Assembly (NCBI GenBank): GCA_044233795.1
Contig: JBIIJL010000024.1
Location: 1 to 26,460 of the forward strand
From: JBIIJL01 sp044233795
GTDB lineage: Bacteria; Pseudomonadota; Gammaproteobacteria; Legionellales; Legionellaceae
DNA length: 26,460 nt
Reading direction: 5' to 3'
Notes under the pieces: generated by a model
What the model was told of the DNA's origin: nothing
Seen by the model: the letters and a program-made list of their open reading frames with translations, nothing else
The model's database searches: none
Program-made: the position numbers and the translations under genes
In this document: positions 5,907 to 15,168 of the stretch, piece by piece
Layout: every line of letters begins with the position of its first letter
Position numbering within the stretch: position 1 is the stretch's first letter

Positions 5907-7404
5907 ATGAGAACTCACCACTAAGAATCATGTGTTTCACACATTGAATATCTGCAGAAAAATAGCGATCTTTATCGTAATGAGCAACACGTGATCGCAC
6001 CTTATCATGAATTTTTGAAAGGCTAGGAGATGTTTTTAAGGGAAGATGAAAATCCAATCCCTGACAAGCAGCTAAAAGCTCGATAGCTAAGATCGTTGAT
6101 GTATTTTCTATCATAGGATTTAACCTTAAAGCAGCGTTAGTTGACATCGAAACATGATCTTCTTGATTGGCTGAGGTAGGTAAACTATCAACAACATGCG
6201 GATGTGCACGTGCTTTATTGTCACTTGCACAAGCAGCCGCTGTTACATGAGCTATCATAAATCCCGAATTTATCCCACTGTCTTTCACTAAAAAAGCCGG
6301 CAAACCGCTAAAATTTTTATCAATTAACAACGCAATACGCCTTTCTGCAATTGCACCCATTTCAGCGATAGCTAAGGATAAATTATCTGCAGCCATCGCT
6401 ATCATTTCACCATGAAAATTCCCTCCCGATAAAATATCTCCTTCCTCTGCAAAAATCAGTGGATTATCTGTCACAGCATTGGCTTCTACCTCAAGAGTTG
6501 CCTTAACAAATCTCATTTGGTGCAATACTGCACCCATAATTTGTGGCTGACAACGCAAGGAGTAAGGATCTTGTATCCGAGAACATGTTCTGTGAGACTC
6601 TCGGATCGCACTACCACACAATAAACTACGGTAATTCTTCGCAACATCACGCTGTGCTTGATGCCCCCTTACTTGATGTATTCTATCATCAAACGGTATA
6701 TCACTCGCTCTTGCAGCATCAACTGACATTGCACCACTCAATATTGCTGATTCAAATAAATGCTCAGTCGCAAAATATGCATTGATTGCTAATGCATTCG
6801 ATACTTGTAAACCATTCAAAAGTGCCAAGCCCTCTTTAGGCAAAAGTTCTAAAGGCTCCAAACCAGCAATACGTAACCCCTCAACAGCACTAATCAATTC
6901 CCCTTTATAATGCATGTCACCCTCGCCTAACAATGCCATTGCTAAATGGGCTAAAGGCGCAAGATCACCAGATGCACCAACTGACCCCATAGAAGGTACT
7001 ATTGGGTAAACTTGGTGATTGTAGAAAGCAAGAAGTGCCTCGATGATTTCCATCCTTACACCAGAATGACCTTGGCTAAGCGTATTGATTTTCAATAACA
7101 AAATAAGCGCTACCACTCTATCGGATAATGGTTCCCCAGTACCGCAGGCATGAGAAAGAATAAGGTTATGTTGTAGCTCTTTTAATTTCTGATTTGAGAT
7201 AATTTCATGTGCTAGTCCACCAAAACCTGTATTGATCCCATAGACCGTCTTTTTAAGTGCGATAACATCATTAACCACGCCATGAGCCGCTTTCACTAAT
7301 GGAATACAACAAGGATCCAATCTACATTGCCCACCTGCTATAAGGACTTTCTTGATAAGCGAAAAGTCTAGTCTTCCTGGGACAAGGGTAAAAATATTGC
7401 TCAT
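5896..7404 (-). CDS. hutH: HutH, histidine ammonia-lyase
   Basis: HutH deaminates L-histidine to urocanate, the first step of histidine catabolism. The 502-residue protein has the Ala-Ser-Gly triplet (144-146, in SVGASGDLAPLAH) that cyclises into the MIO electrophile. It also has the N-terminal YGINTGFGGLA with the conserved Tyr55, and the C-terminal region near NQEDHVSM. The ATG at 7404 has GGAG upstream and overlaps the hutU TGA in an ATGA junction. Its own 3' end overlaps rnhA by 11 bases. No hutI or hutG lies nearby, so the rest of the route to glutamate is not in this window. The catalytic features appear intact. Confidence 0.96.
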   Translation of the reverse strand: MSNIFTLVPGRLDFSLIKKVLIAGGQCRLDPCCIPLVKAAHGVVNDVIALKKTVYGINTGFGGLAHEIISNQKLKELQHNLILSHACGTGEPLSDRVVALILLLKINTLSQGHSGVRMEIIEALLAFYNHQVYPIVPSMGSVGASGDLAPLAHLAMALLGEGDMHYKGELISAVEGLRIAGLEPLELLPKEGLALLNGLQVSNALAINAYFATEHLFESAILSGAMSVDAARASDIPFDDRIHQVRGHQAQRDVAKNYRSLLCGSAIRESHRTCSRIQDPYSLRCQPQIMGAVLHQMRFVKATLEVEANAVTDNPLIFAEEGDILSGGNFHGEMIAMAADNLSLAIAEMGAIAERRIALLIDKNFSGLPAFLVKDSGINSGFMIAHVTAAACASDNKARAHPHVVDSLPTSANQEDHVSMSTNAALRLNPMIENTSTILAIELLAACQGLDFHLPLKTSPSLSKIHDKVRSRVAHYDKDRYFSADIQCVKHMILSGEFSYDN

Positions 7405-9080
7405 CTAGCAGCTCCATTATTAAACATTGGAAGCCATAAATGGTTCTCTGCGGCACAAGCTATAGCACTCTCATATCCTGCATCCGCATGCCGCATGACT
7501 CCTGTAGCGGGATCATGATGTAAAACCCGCTTTAAACGCTCCCGAGCATCTTCCGTCCCATCAGCAACAATCACCATACCAGCATGTTGAGAAAACCCCA
7601 TCCCCACACCTCCACCATGATGAATACTCACCCACGTTGCACCACTGGCACAATTTAATAACGCATTAAGGAGTGGCCAATCAGATACAGCATCACTACC
7701 ATCGAGCATCCCTTCCGTTTCACGCCTGGGGCTTGCAACTGATCCAGAATCAAGGTGATCTCGCCCTATCACAATCGGAGCTTTGAGTTCTTTTGATGCA
7801 ACCATCTCGTTAAAAGCGAGTCCAAGACGAGCCCTATCTGCAAGACCCACCCAACATATCCTCGCCGGCAAGCCTTGGAAATGAATTTTTTCACGTGCCA
7901 AATCAAGCCAACGATGTAAATGTGTATCAGCGGGCATTAATTGTTTGACTCGTTCATCCGTTCGATAAATGTCTTCTTTATCCCCAGATAATGCCACCCA
8001 ACGAAACGGTCCAATGCCCTCACAAAATAACGGGCGGATATAGGCATCTACAAACCCTGGAATAATAAATGCATCTTTCACACCCGCATCAAAAGCCATT
8101 TGTCGGATGTTGTTTCCATAATCAAACACAGGAATACCACGTGATTTAAAATCAAGCATGGCTTGGACTTGAATGGCCATCGAGGCTTTGGCCTCGGCAA
8201 TCACTTCCTTAGGGTTGGTTTCACGAAGACTAGCAGCTTTTTCCATAGTCCAACCATTTGGCAAATAGCCATTGAGTGGATCGTGGGCACTGGTTTGGTC
8301 AGTGACAAGTGCAGGTGTAACCCCTCTTTTTACCAATTCAGGATAGATGGTGGCTACATTTCCTAACAATCCTACAGAAATTGGTGCGTTCTTTTGGCAT
8401 GCCTTATCAATGATCATTAAAGCTTCATCAAGACTTTCTGTGGATGTATCAAGATAGCCAGAATCAAGACGTTTTTTGATGCGTATGGGGCAGCATTCTA
8501 TAGCAAGAAGGCTCGCATGCGCCATGGTCGCAGCCAGTGGTTGTGCACCACCCATACCACCAAGGCCCGCTGTCAATATCCAGCGCCCACTTAAATCTCC
8601 ATGATAATGCTTTTTAGCTGCGGCAACAAAGGTTTCATAGGTGCCTTGAACAATGCCTTGTGAACCTATATAAATCCAACTACCTGCGGTCATCTGCCCA
8701 AACATCATCAAGCCTTTTTTATCAAGATCGTTAAAATGCTCCCAGTTCGCCCAGTGCGGAACCAAATTCGAATTCGCAATCAGCACTCTAGGTGCATCTT
8801 TATGGGTGGTGAATACCCCAACAGGTTTTCCTGATTGAATAAGCAGTGTTTGGGTCTCATCCATTGCTTTGAGAACTTCTATGATTTTATCAAAGGCCTC
8901 CCAGCTTCGTGCAGCGCGCCCCATGCCCCCGTAGACAACAAGTGATGCTGGATCTTCTGCAACCGAGGGGTCTAGGTTGTTACAGAGCATCCGTAAAGGG
9001 GCTTCGAGTAACCAACTTTTTGTGTTAAGTTTTATGCCACGGGGTGCTGAAATTTGACGTGTTTTATCAAAGCGGTTCAT
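7401..9080 (-). CDS. hutU: HutU, urocanate hydratase (urocanase)
   Basis: HutU hydrates urocanate to imidazolone propionate using tightly bound NAD+. The 559 residues match the family. Visible features are the N-terminal PRGIKLNTKSWLLEAPLRML, the NAD-binding glycine-rich AGLGGMGGAQP at residues 171-181, and Cys409 in ARICWVG, which corresponds to the conserved active-site cysteine. The C-terminal HHGGGVGMGFSQHAGM block is also present. AAGGAG seven bases before the ATG at 9080 is a strong ribosome binding site. It is the first gene of the minus-strand hutU-hutH-rnhA-dnaQ run and is divergent from a peptide transporter, fitting use of peptides or histidine as nitrogen and carbon source. Confidence 0.97.
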   Translation of the reverse strand: MNRFDKTRQISAPRGIKLNTKSWLLEAPLRMLCNNLDPSVAEDPASLVVYGGMGRAARSWEAFDKIIEVLKAMDETQTLLIQSGKPVGVFTTHKDAPRVLIANSNLVPHWANWEHFNDLDKKGLMMFGQMTAGSWIYIGSQGIVQGTYETFVAAAKKHYHGDLSGRWILTAGLGGMGGAQPLAATMAHASLLAIECCPIRIKKRLDSGYLDTSTESLDEALMIIDKACQKNAPISVGLLGNVATIYPELVKRGVTPALVTDQTSAHDPLNGYLPNGWTMEKAASLRETNPKEVIAEAKASMAIQVQAMLDFKSRGIPVFDYGNNIRQMAFDAGVKDAFIIPGFVDAYIRPLFCEGIGPFRWVALSGDKEDIYRTDERVKQLMPADTHLHRWLDLAREKIHFQGLPARICWVGLADRARLGLAFNEMVASKELKAPIVIGRDHLDSGSVASPRRETEGMLDGSDAVSDWPLLNALLNCASGATWVSIHHGGGVGMGFSQHAGMVIVADGTEDARERLKRVLHHDPATGVMRHADAGYESAIACAAENHLWLPMFNNGAAR

Positions 9081-9219
9081 CTGGAACTCCTTGGCAGTAT
9101 CAACTATCTAGCTGTGTCTATCGTCCAGTATACTAGTTAATTTAGCTTAAAAATGCGAGTTGTAGAGTAAAGGTTCTCTATGCTAGACTGTGTACATATT
9201 ATCAACAATCATCGTGTCC
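9081..9219. promoter_or_regulatory. Divergent promoter region between hutU and the POT transporter
   Basis: Toward hutU, TATACT (9132-9127 on the minus strand) is a good -10 without a clear -35. Toward the transporter, TTGTAG (9160-9165) and TAGACT (9184-9189) are spaced by 18 bases but match consensus weakly. CTAG occurs at both ends of the 9110-9136 segment. I saw no clear HutC-type operator. The layout would allow joint control of uptake and histidine breakdown, but no specific regulator site can be named. Confidence 0.35.
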
Positions 9220-10692
9220 ATGACTAAAATCAATCACAGCCATCCACCATCATTAAGAACTTTTTTTGCGACTGAAATGTGGGAACGATATGGTTTTTAT
9301 GTCGTTCAAACCTTACTCGCCCTCTACCTTGCGTTGCATTTTCAATGGCATGATAGGCGAGTTTATGCCATGGTGGGTTCTTTTACAGCACTGACTTATC
9401 TTTCGCCTGTCATTGGCGGATGGATTGCTGACCATCTTTTGGGACAGAAGCGCGCGATTTTAACGGGTGCTTGCGTATTATTGGCAAGCTATACGACCTT
9501 ATCATTTGTCTCTGGTGATCTTGGCCTTACAATGGCCTTAGCCGGTATTGCTGTAGGTACCGGTTTATTAAAACCCAACATTTCATCACTATTAGGCAAT
9601 GAATATCCTCTTGGATCACCTATTCGCGATCAAGGATTTACTATTTTTTATATGGGGATTACCTCTGGTATTATCTTAGGTACAACACTACCGAGCTACC
9701 TCAATCATTATTATGGCTGGTCTGTACCATTTGCTAGTGCGGCTATTGGCATTTTGATTGCCATCATTACATTCGTGCTCGGAATAAGAAAATATCGCAT
9801 ACGCGACTATCATCCTTTCGAGTACCATATGATGAAAATCATTCGCGCGGCATTGATGATGATTGGTTTGTGGTTGGCAGCACTATTAATTTTACAATTT
9901 CCATTACTTGCTGATAATGTTTTTATCCTGGTTGCACTCTTATCGATTGGATATTTAATCCAGTGCATCAAACAAGAAGAACCACTTCAAGCGAGGCAAA
10001 CACTTGTTATTTTATTTCTTTGTATTATTTCAGCGACGTTTTGGGCTTTTTATTTTCAAATGTTTTTGTCGCTCACCCTCTTTATTGTACGTGTTGTAAA
10101 ACCAACACTGTTTGGCTTGGCATTTTCTCCACCGATGTATGTAGGCATCCAAAGCGTTGGTATGATTTTGTTTGGTTTTTTGATTGCACGCTCCAAAACA
10201 TCTCTTCAAGATCACCCCCATCAAGGGATTAAAGCCGGCAACAAGTTTGTCATGGCGATGTTACTCATGACACTTGCATATTGCATTATCACTATCTTGT
10301 GCAACACTGGGGTATCCTCAGCAAAGCTCTCACCAATGGTGATTATTCCAGCTTACCTGTTGATTTCCTTAGCTGAGTTGTTGCTCTCTCCAGTAGGTTT
10401 GTCAACAATTACACTTCTTGCAAGCCCTAAAAAAGTCAGCACCATGATGGGTATTTTTTTCGTGTCTTTAGGCATTGGTGGTTTCTTATCAGGAAAATTA
10501 GCAGCATTAACTGCTGTCCCAATAGGAGTGGTTTCACCTTCAGCAATGAAGCAACATTACGCCGATGCGTTTAGCCATCTGCTGTATTTTTTAGTCGGCG
10601 CAACCATTATCTGTTTTTTCTTAAACCGGATGATTGAGTATTTTATGACAGAGCTTCCCCATCAGGCTCGGGATGACGTAGGGAGTTTCTAA
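9220..10692 (+). CDS. POT-family proton-coupled di/tripeptide transporter
   Basis: An inner-membrane major-facilitator protein of the proton-dependent oligopeptide transporter family. From ATG 9220 it has 490 residues, with about twelve to fourteen hydrophobic segments. The family's ExxER proton-coupling motif is present near the N-terminus (EMWERYGFY, Glu19, Glu22, Arg23). The first transmembrane pair is followed by the GGWIADHLLGQKRAI loop, then GTGLLKPNISSLLGNEY and FYMGITSG, which parallel the PTR2 signatures. SLAELLLSPVGLS near residue 380 is also typical. A longer frame starts with GTG at 9190, and a GTG lies at 9214; no start has a clear ribosome binding site, so 9220 is a reasoned choice. 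Substrate range cannot be read from the sequence. Confidence 0.88.
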   Translation: MTKINHSHPPSLRTFFATEMWERYGFYVVQTLLALYLALHFQWHDRRVYAMVGSFTALTYLSPVIGGWIADHLLGQKRAILTGACVLLASYTTLSFVSGDLGLTMALAGIAVGTGLLKPNISSLLGNEYPLGSPIRDQGFTIFYMGITSGIILGTTLPSYLNHYYGWSVPFASAAIGILIAIITFVLGIRKYRIRDYHPFEYHMMKIIRAALMMIGLWLAALLILQFPLLADNVFILVALLSIGYLIQCIKQEEPLQARQTLVILFLCIISATFWAFYFQMFLSLTLFIVRVVKPTLFGLAFSPPMYVGIQSVGMILFGFLIARSKTSLQDHPHQGIKAGNKFVMAMLLMTLAYCIITILCNTGVSSAKLSPMVIIPAYLLISLAELLLSPVGLSTITLLASPKKVSTMMGIFFVSLGIGGFLSGKLAALTAVPIGVVSPSAMKQHYADAFSHLLYFLVGATIICFFLNRMIEYFMTELPHQARDDVGSF

Positions 10693-10732
10693 TAAATTTT
10701 AATGGCAACATTCAATCAATCCATACTTCTCC

Positions 10733-10761
10733 TTGGGAATTTCATTAACTCCTGGTAGCAT
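10733..10761 (+). promoter_or_regulatory. Possible promoter for the glycan operon
   Basis: TTGGGA (10733-10738) and TAGCAT (10756-10761) are separated by exactly 17 bases, each matching the sigma70 hexamers at four positions. The site lies 30 bases before the first gene of the three-gene operon. Weak evidence. Confidence 0.35.
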
Positions 10762-10791
10762 AAGTTCATTAAAACAGAAGGCCCTTCATCC

Positions 10792-11640
10792 ATGATCTGG
10801 TTACGGAACCTCTTTGGGTTAATGCGCATTTCCAATTGGAGCAAAGCAGGTTTTGTGTTATTGGGAGTTGTCTATGCACGTGCACCAAATTTAGGTTTAA
10901 CAGCACTACTCGCGGCCCTTGCCTTTTGTTTAATCTCAAGCGCCGTATATATCTATAACGATTTAAAAGACATTAACGAAGACTATGCCCATCCACAAAA
11001 ATGTCGTCGTCCATTAGCTAGTGGTATTATCAGTTCAAATTTTGCATATGTGACACTTGCCATTTGTTTATGCGTAGGGAATGCTCTTGCCTTTTTTATA
11101 TCAGCTCAGCTGTTATTGATACTCTTCATTTATCTCCTCATTAATATCATTTATAACCATTGGGTTAGAGAAATAGCTATCTTGGATGTTACCTGTATTG
11201 CTAGCGGATTTATGTTACGAATATTAGCCGGCACGATTGGCATTGGTTTGCCCATCACTTGCTGGTTGACTGTTGCGGCTACCTTGCTCTGTTTATTCAT
11301 AGCACTTTGCAAACGCAGACTTGAAATACGATTATCTGGACAGGCAACAAAACGCTCAGTCCTTAAAAAATACACGCCTAAATTGCTAGATAGATTAATT
11401 TACTTATCTGCTGCTGGTTCTTATATCACCTATCTGCTCTACACGTTCCATATACAACACGGGCACTATTTTTTTATATTGACCTTGCCCTGTGCAGCCT
11501 TTGGGTTATGGCGATTCACCTACCTTGCCACCAAAAAAAGTGCATTTGATGATCCAGTAACGGTATTTTTAGAAGATCGCGGGTCTGTAGTGAATGTATT
11601 AGTCTTTTTGTTACTCACGTTACTGGCGCTCTTCCAATGA
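10792..11640 (+). CDS. UbiA-family prenyltransferase, decaprenyl-phosphate phosphoribosyltransferase-like
   Basis: A 282-residue polytopic membrane protein of the UbiA superfamily. The first Asp-rich motif is NDLKDINED (residues 56-64) followed by AHPQKCRRPLASG. The second motif is reduced to LDVTCIASGFMLRILAG (Asp132). These wordings, with Lys/Arg-rich CKRRLEIR in the middle, recall the DPPR synthase subgroup, which transfers phosphoribose from PRPP to decaprenyl phosphate as the first step to lipid-linked D-arabinofuranose. Other UbiA enzymes (ubiquinone, heme O) are less likely given the neighbours. AGAAGG about ten bases before the ATG supports the start. Its TGA overlaps the ATG of the next gene, so the two are translationally coupled. 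Substrate assignment is an inference. Confidence 0.8.
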   Translation: MIWLRNLFGLMRISNWSKAGFVLLGVVYARAPNLGLTALLAALAFCLISSAVYIYNDLKDINEDYAHPQKCRRPLASGIISSNFAYVTLAICLCVGNALAFFISAQLLLILFIYLLINIIYNHWVREIAILDVTCIASGFMLRILAGTIGIGLPITCWLTVAATLLCLFIALCKRRLEIRLSGQATKRSVLKKYTPKLLDRLIYLSAAGSYITYLLYTFHIQHGHYFFILTLPCAAFGLWRFTYLATKKSAFDDPVTVFLEDRGSVVNVLVFLLLTLLALFQ

Positions 11641-13181
11641 ATATCGACTCCACTCATCTTCAACAACGTCTTTTAGACGCTCTGCTCTTACTGTTACTTT
11701 TCTATCTATTAGTGTTACAGCTTATTGAAATTTGGCCTTTTACTATAGATGACATGTACATCACCCTACGTTATGCAAAAAACTGGGCCAATGGCAATGG
11801 CATTGTATGGAACATTGGTGAATCACCTGTTGAAGGGTACTCTAATTTTAGCTTTCTAGTACTTGCACGTGTTGCCCTAAGCATAGGATTAGACCCCGTA
11901 CTATTACTAAAAATTTTTGGTGTGACAGGACTTTTGGCGACACTTAGTAGTCTTTATGCTATCACGCGCAATTGGGTCTCTAAACACCTTGCATTGATAC
12001 CCTGCTTCTGGCTTCTTGCCTACAAAGGACAAATCATTTGGACCGTCAGCGGCCTTGAAACCACCTGTTTTGAAGCCCTCATCACCACAGCCGTCTTTTT
12101 TATCTTCGAGGATCTTAAGCTTACAAAAAGCCAAAATAGCCCCTCGCTTCACCGAAGTCGATTTGTGCTGGCAGGGATGTTGTTGAGCTTCGCAAGTCTT
12201 TCTCGCCCAGAAGGACCCGCGCTCATGGGCATATTCACACTGTTACTACTGCTTCAGCGACAAAAAATACAAGCCGCCAACTTTTGGCAATGCCTTGGCC
12301 TATTTTGTTTCGCATTTGCCATTTTCTTTATCCCTTATTTCCTTTGGCGCATATATTATTTTGGACATTTATTTCCTAATCCTGTGTATTGCAAAACCCT
12401 ATCTTTTGACAATTTGTGGACATTGGATATCAACTATCTCAAGCTGACTTGGCCTTTCTTACTTCTCTGCTTGCCAGCTGTCGTGACCCAAAAACATGAT
12501 CCGCGCCCTGCCTTTCTTTGGCTACCGAGCCTACTTTATCTCATCCTCTTGGTAGGCGCTGATCCCATCGTTGCCTTCAACAACCGTCTTTTTTTACCAG
12601 CATTCGCACTTCTACTTCCACTTGCACTGGTAAGCCTTATACAAATACTTAATAATGCATTTCCAAGCTACCGCAATATTGTGCCTTGGGGCACTTACAT
12701 CTGCTCATTTTTAATCGCACTTTTTTTCATTCCCATGCTCTCACTCGAACAACTGAGTCAATTTACTAAAAATCCACTTCAAGGTATGCTACTTCGCAAA
12801 GAAGTGACAAAATGGCTGATGCTAAATACATCACCGAACGCCACCGTACTGCTTGCAGATAGCGGACTTATACCTTATCAAAGCCCGGCCAAATTCATCG
12901 ACTCCTATTGTTTGAACAATGCAAAGATGGCCCAATCACCAAACAAAACACGTTATCAACAATTCTGTGAGACGGCCTTTGCTGAAAAGCCAGACGTTAT
13001 CATCCTAACCTCTCTCATTGAAGGAGGAACTGCGCAATATACCCCCGCCGATGCATGCCTTGCCCAAAAGTTACCAAACCACAGCGACTATTCACTTGCA
13101 TTAAGTATCAAAACAGGCAAGCTGAACTCTTTTTATCGATATGAAATTTTTAAAGCCAAAAAGTCATATGAACACTTTTAG
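11637..13181 (+). CDS. GT-C fold membrane glycosyltransferase, arabinofuranosyltransferase-like
   Basis: A 514-residue integral membrane protein with roughly ten hydrophobic segments and a soluble C-terminal part of about 140 residues. The first extracytoplasmic loop carries Asp38-Asp39 in TIDDMYITLRYAKNWANG and continues through WNIGE to VEGYSNFSF. That DD-x-RY-x-G-x-EGYSN pattern is typical of polyprenyl-phosphate-sugar dependent GT-C enzymes related to the AftB-like arabinofuranosyltransferases, in which the aspartates are catalytic. It starts inside the stop codon of the upstream UbiA-family gene, which plausibly makes the lipid-linked pentose precursor. Acceptor (O-antigen, capsule, pilin or lipid A) cannot be told. 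Mannosyl- or other lipid-sugar transferases of the same fold remain alternatives. Confidence 0.78.
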   Translation: MNIDSTHLQQRLLDALLLLLLFYLLVLQLIEIWPFTIDDMYITLRYAKNWANGNGIVWNIGESPVEGYSNFSFLVLARVALSIGLDPVLLLKIFGVTGLLATLSSLYAITRNWVSKHLALIPCFWLLAYKGQIIWTVSGLETTCFEALITTAVFFIFEDLKLTKSQNSPSLHRSRFVLAGMLLSFASLSRPEGPALMGIFTLLLLLQRQKIQAANFWQCLGLFCFAFAIFFIPYFLWRIYYFGHLFPNPVYCKTLSFDNLWTLDINYLKLTWPFLLLCLPAVVTQKHDPRPAFLWLPSLLYLILLVGADPIVAFNNRLFLPAFALLLPLALVSLIQILNNAFPSYRNIVPWGTYICSFLIALFFIPMLSLEQLSQFTKNPLQGMLLRKEVTKWLMLNTSPNATVLLADSGLIPYQSPAKFIDSYCLNNAKMAQSPNKTRYQQFCETAFAEKPDVIILTSLIEGGTAQYTPADACLAQKLPNHSDYSLALSIKTGKLNSFYRYEIFKAKKSYEHF

Positions 13182-13247
13182 AATTCCAATCAGACCTGTA
13201 GTAAGATGCAGAATCGGGGGTGTTTTATAACTACGGACAGATGTCGG

Positions 13248-15131
13248 ATGAAAAACCTAAGTATCTTTATAAATAAAATATGCGCGAAACTTTTAGTCCT
13301 TGGATTTGATCTATTTGCTATACCTCTCGCATGGTATTTGGCTTATTGGCTACAATATAATTTACGTAAATTTCCTCACAAGTTTGCCAGCAGAGAGTCC
13401 CTCACCGCCCTAGTGGTTTTGTTTTTTTTACAAACTACCTGTTATTACTATTACAAAGTATATCGTGGTCTATGGAAATTTTGCTCATTAAGTGATGTGA
13501 GTCGGATCATCCGTGCAGTTGCTACAGCTATTATCCTGGTTATTCCAGCACTATATATGACAGGGCTTGTGGCTTACATTCCACGCTCTATCCTACCATT
13601 ATATGGGATCCTTCTCGTTACTCTTCTGTGTGGTGCCCGATTATCATTTCGCCTTCAGTCAGATAGGCGATATAAAGGAATAGCAGGACATGATACACAG
13701 CGGGTTTTGGTCGTGGGCGCCGGTATCGCAGGAGAGGGACTCATCCGTGATCTCAAACGCACCCACTATGTACCACTTGGTTTAGTGGACGATGATAGCA
13801 GCAAGCGTGGTCAAGATGTCCGCGGAGTTCTTGTACTTGGCAATATTGATGAGCTCCCACGTCTTGCAGAATCACATCGCGCAGATCTCATCTTTATTGC
13901 CATTCCATCGGCGAACTCAGCTCAAATGCGACACATTGTCAACCAATGTGAACAGTGCAAGATCCCATTCCGTACGCTGCCTACCATTCAAGCCTTGGCA
14001 GCCGGTCGTGTTGAAGTGAATGCGTTAAGAGAAGTTCGACTAGATGATCTGCTGGGTCGCGATCAAGTTGAACTCGCTTGGGACAAAATTACTCAAGAAT
14101 TACATGGCAAACGAGTACTTGTTACGGGCGCCGGGGGCTCAATTGGCTCAGAATTATGCCGACAAATTTTATCTCTTAATCCTACATCTTTGGTGTTACT
14201 TGATCATAGTGAATTCAATTTATATAAAATTGAGCTTGAACTTCGTGAATCATTTCCCTCGATACGAATTAATATCGCGTTGGCTAATGTTGTAGATAGG
14301 ATCGCCATCAAGCATGTTTTCAAACAATTCAAACCTGAAATTGTCTTTCATGCCGCAGCATATAAGCATGTACCTTTATTAGAAAATCAAGTGAGAGCCG
14401 CTGTTCTTAATAATGTAATCGGCACGCAAACGGTTGCTGAGGCAAGTGTTGCTCACCTTGTTGATAAATTTGTGCTGATTTCTTCTGATAAAGCAGTCAA
14501 TCCAACCAATATTATGGGCTCCACAAAACGGATTGCAGAAATTTATTGCCAAAATTTTGATTTGCAAGCCAAAACAAAATTTATTACCGTACGCTTTGGT
14601 AATGTTTTAGGTTCAGTCGGGAGTGTAGTGCCCTTATTTAAAAATCAACTGCAAAGAGGCGGCCCGTTAACGGTGACGCACCCTGACATGCAACGCTATT
14701 TTATGACCATTTCAGAAGCCTGCCGACTCATTTTACAAGCTACCGTCAATGGACAAGGTGGGGAAATATTTGTTTTAGATATGGGAGAGCCCATCAAAAT
14801 AAGTTATTTAGCAGAACAAATGATTAGACTTGCAGGCTTTGAGCCAGGTGTTGACATTCACATTGAATACACAGGATTACGCCCCGGAGAAAAATTATTT
14901 GAAGAGCTCTTTCATACATCAGAACAACTTGTTGAAACCCAACATGAAAAACTATTTCAAGCTAAGTTTCGGAAAATAAACTGGAATGAGCTCTCCGAAG
15001 CCTTCAGTATGTTAAATAGCGCTTGCGCTTTATATCAGTCTGACGAAATATTGGTGGTGCTCAAAAATCTAGTCCCTGAATTTAGTGGTACGCTCAACCG
15101 TGACACCATTGAATGCACAATCGCGAGCTAA
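13248..15131 (+). CDS. Membrane-bound nucleotide-sugar 4,6-dehydratase/epimerase (WbpM/CapD/PglF-like)
   Basis: A 627-residue enzyme of polysaccharide or glycan synthesis. It has four N-terminal hydrophobic segments (about residues 15-130), a first Rossmann-like domain with GAGIAGEGL (157-165), then a catalytic extended SDR domain with VTGAGGSIGSEL (292-303). The active-site region SSDKAVNPTNIMGSTKR (412-428) has Met423 where most SDRs have Tyr, with Lys427 following. This SMK form is the one described for WbpM-type UDP-GlcNAc 4,6-dehydratases, which start synthesis of sugars such as QuiNAc, FucNAc or bacillosamine. RPGEKLFEELF near the C-terminus is also typical. The frame extends to an ATG at 13206, but the ATG at 13248 leads directly into the first membrane segment; neither has a strong ribosome binding site. 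It follows the GT-C gene by a short gap. Confidence 0.88.
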   Translation: MKNLSIFINKICAKLLVLGFDLFAIPLAWYLAYWLQYNLRKFPHKFASRESLTALVVLFFLQTTCYYYYKVYRGLWKFCSLSDVSRIIRAVATAIILVIPALYMTGLVAYIPRSILPLYGILLVTLLCGARLSFRLQSDRRYKGIAGHDTQRVLVVGAGIAGEGLIRDLKRTHYVPLGLVDDDSSKRGQDVRGVLVLGNIDELPRLAESHRADLIFIAIPSANSAQMRHIVNQCEQCKIPFRTLPTIQALAAGRVEVNALREVRLDDLLGRDQVELAWDKITQELHGKRVLVTGAGGSIGSELCRQILSLNPTSLVLLDHSEFNLYKIELELRESFPSIRINIALANVVDRIAIKHVFKQFKPEIVFHAAAYKHVPLLENQVRAAVLNNVIGTQTVAEASVAHLVDKFVLISSDKAVNPTNIMGSTKRIAEIYCQNFDLQAKTKFITVRFGNVLGSVGSVVPLFKNQLQRGGPLTVTHPDMQRYFMTISEACRLILQATVNGQGGEIFVLDMGEPIKISYLAEQMIRLAGFEPGVDIHIEYTGLRPGEKLFEELFHTSEQLVETQHEKLFQAKFRKINWNELSEAFSMLNSACALYQSDEILVVLKNLVPEFSGTLNRDTIECTIAS

Positions 15132-15168
15132 TCCAAACTGGGGCCGTTGGGACCATTGTAACCATTCC

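Noticed and set aside
15132..15168. Bidirectional terminator between the convergent dehydratase and purH genes
   Set aside because: No stem of useful length with a following T-run could be drawn in the 37 bases.
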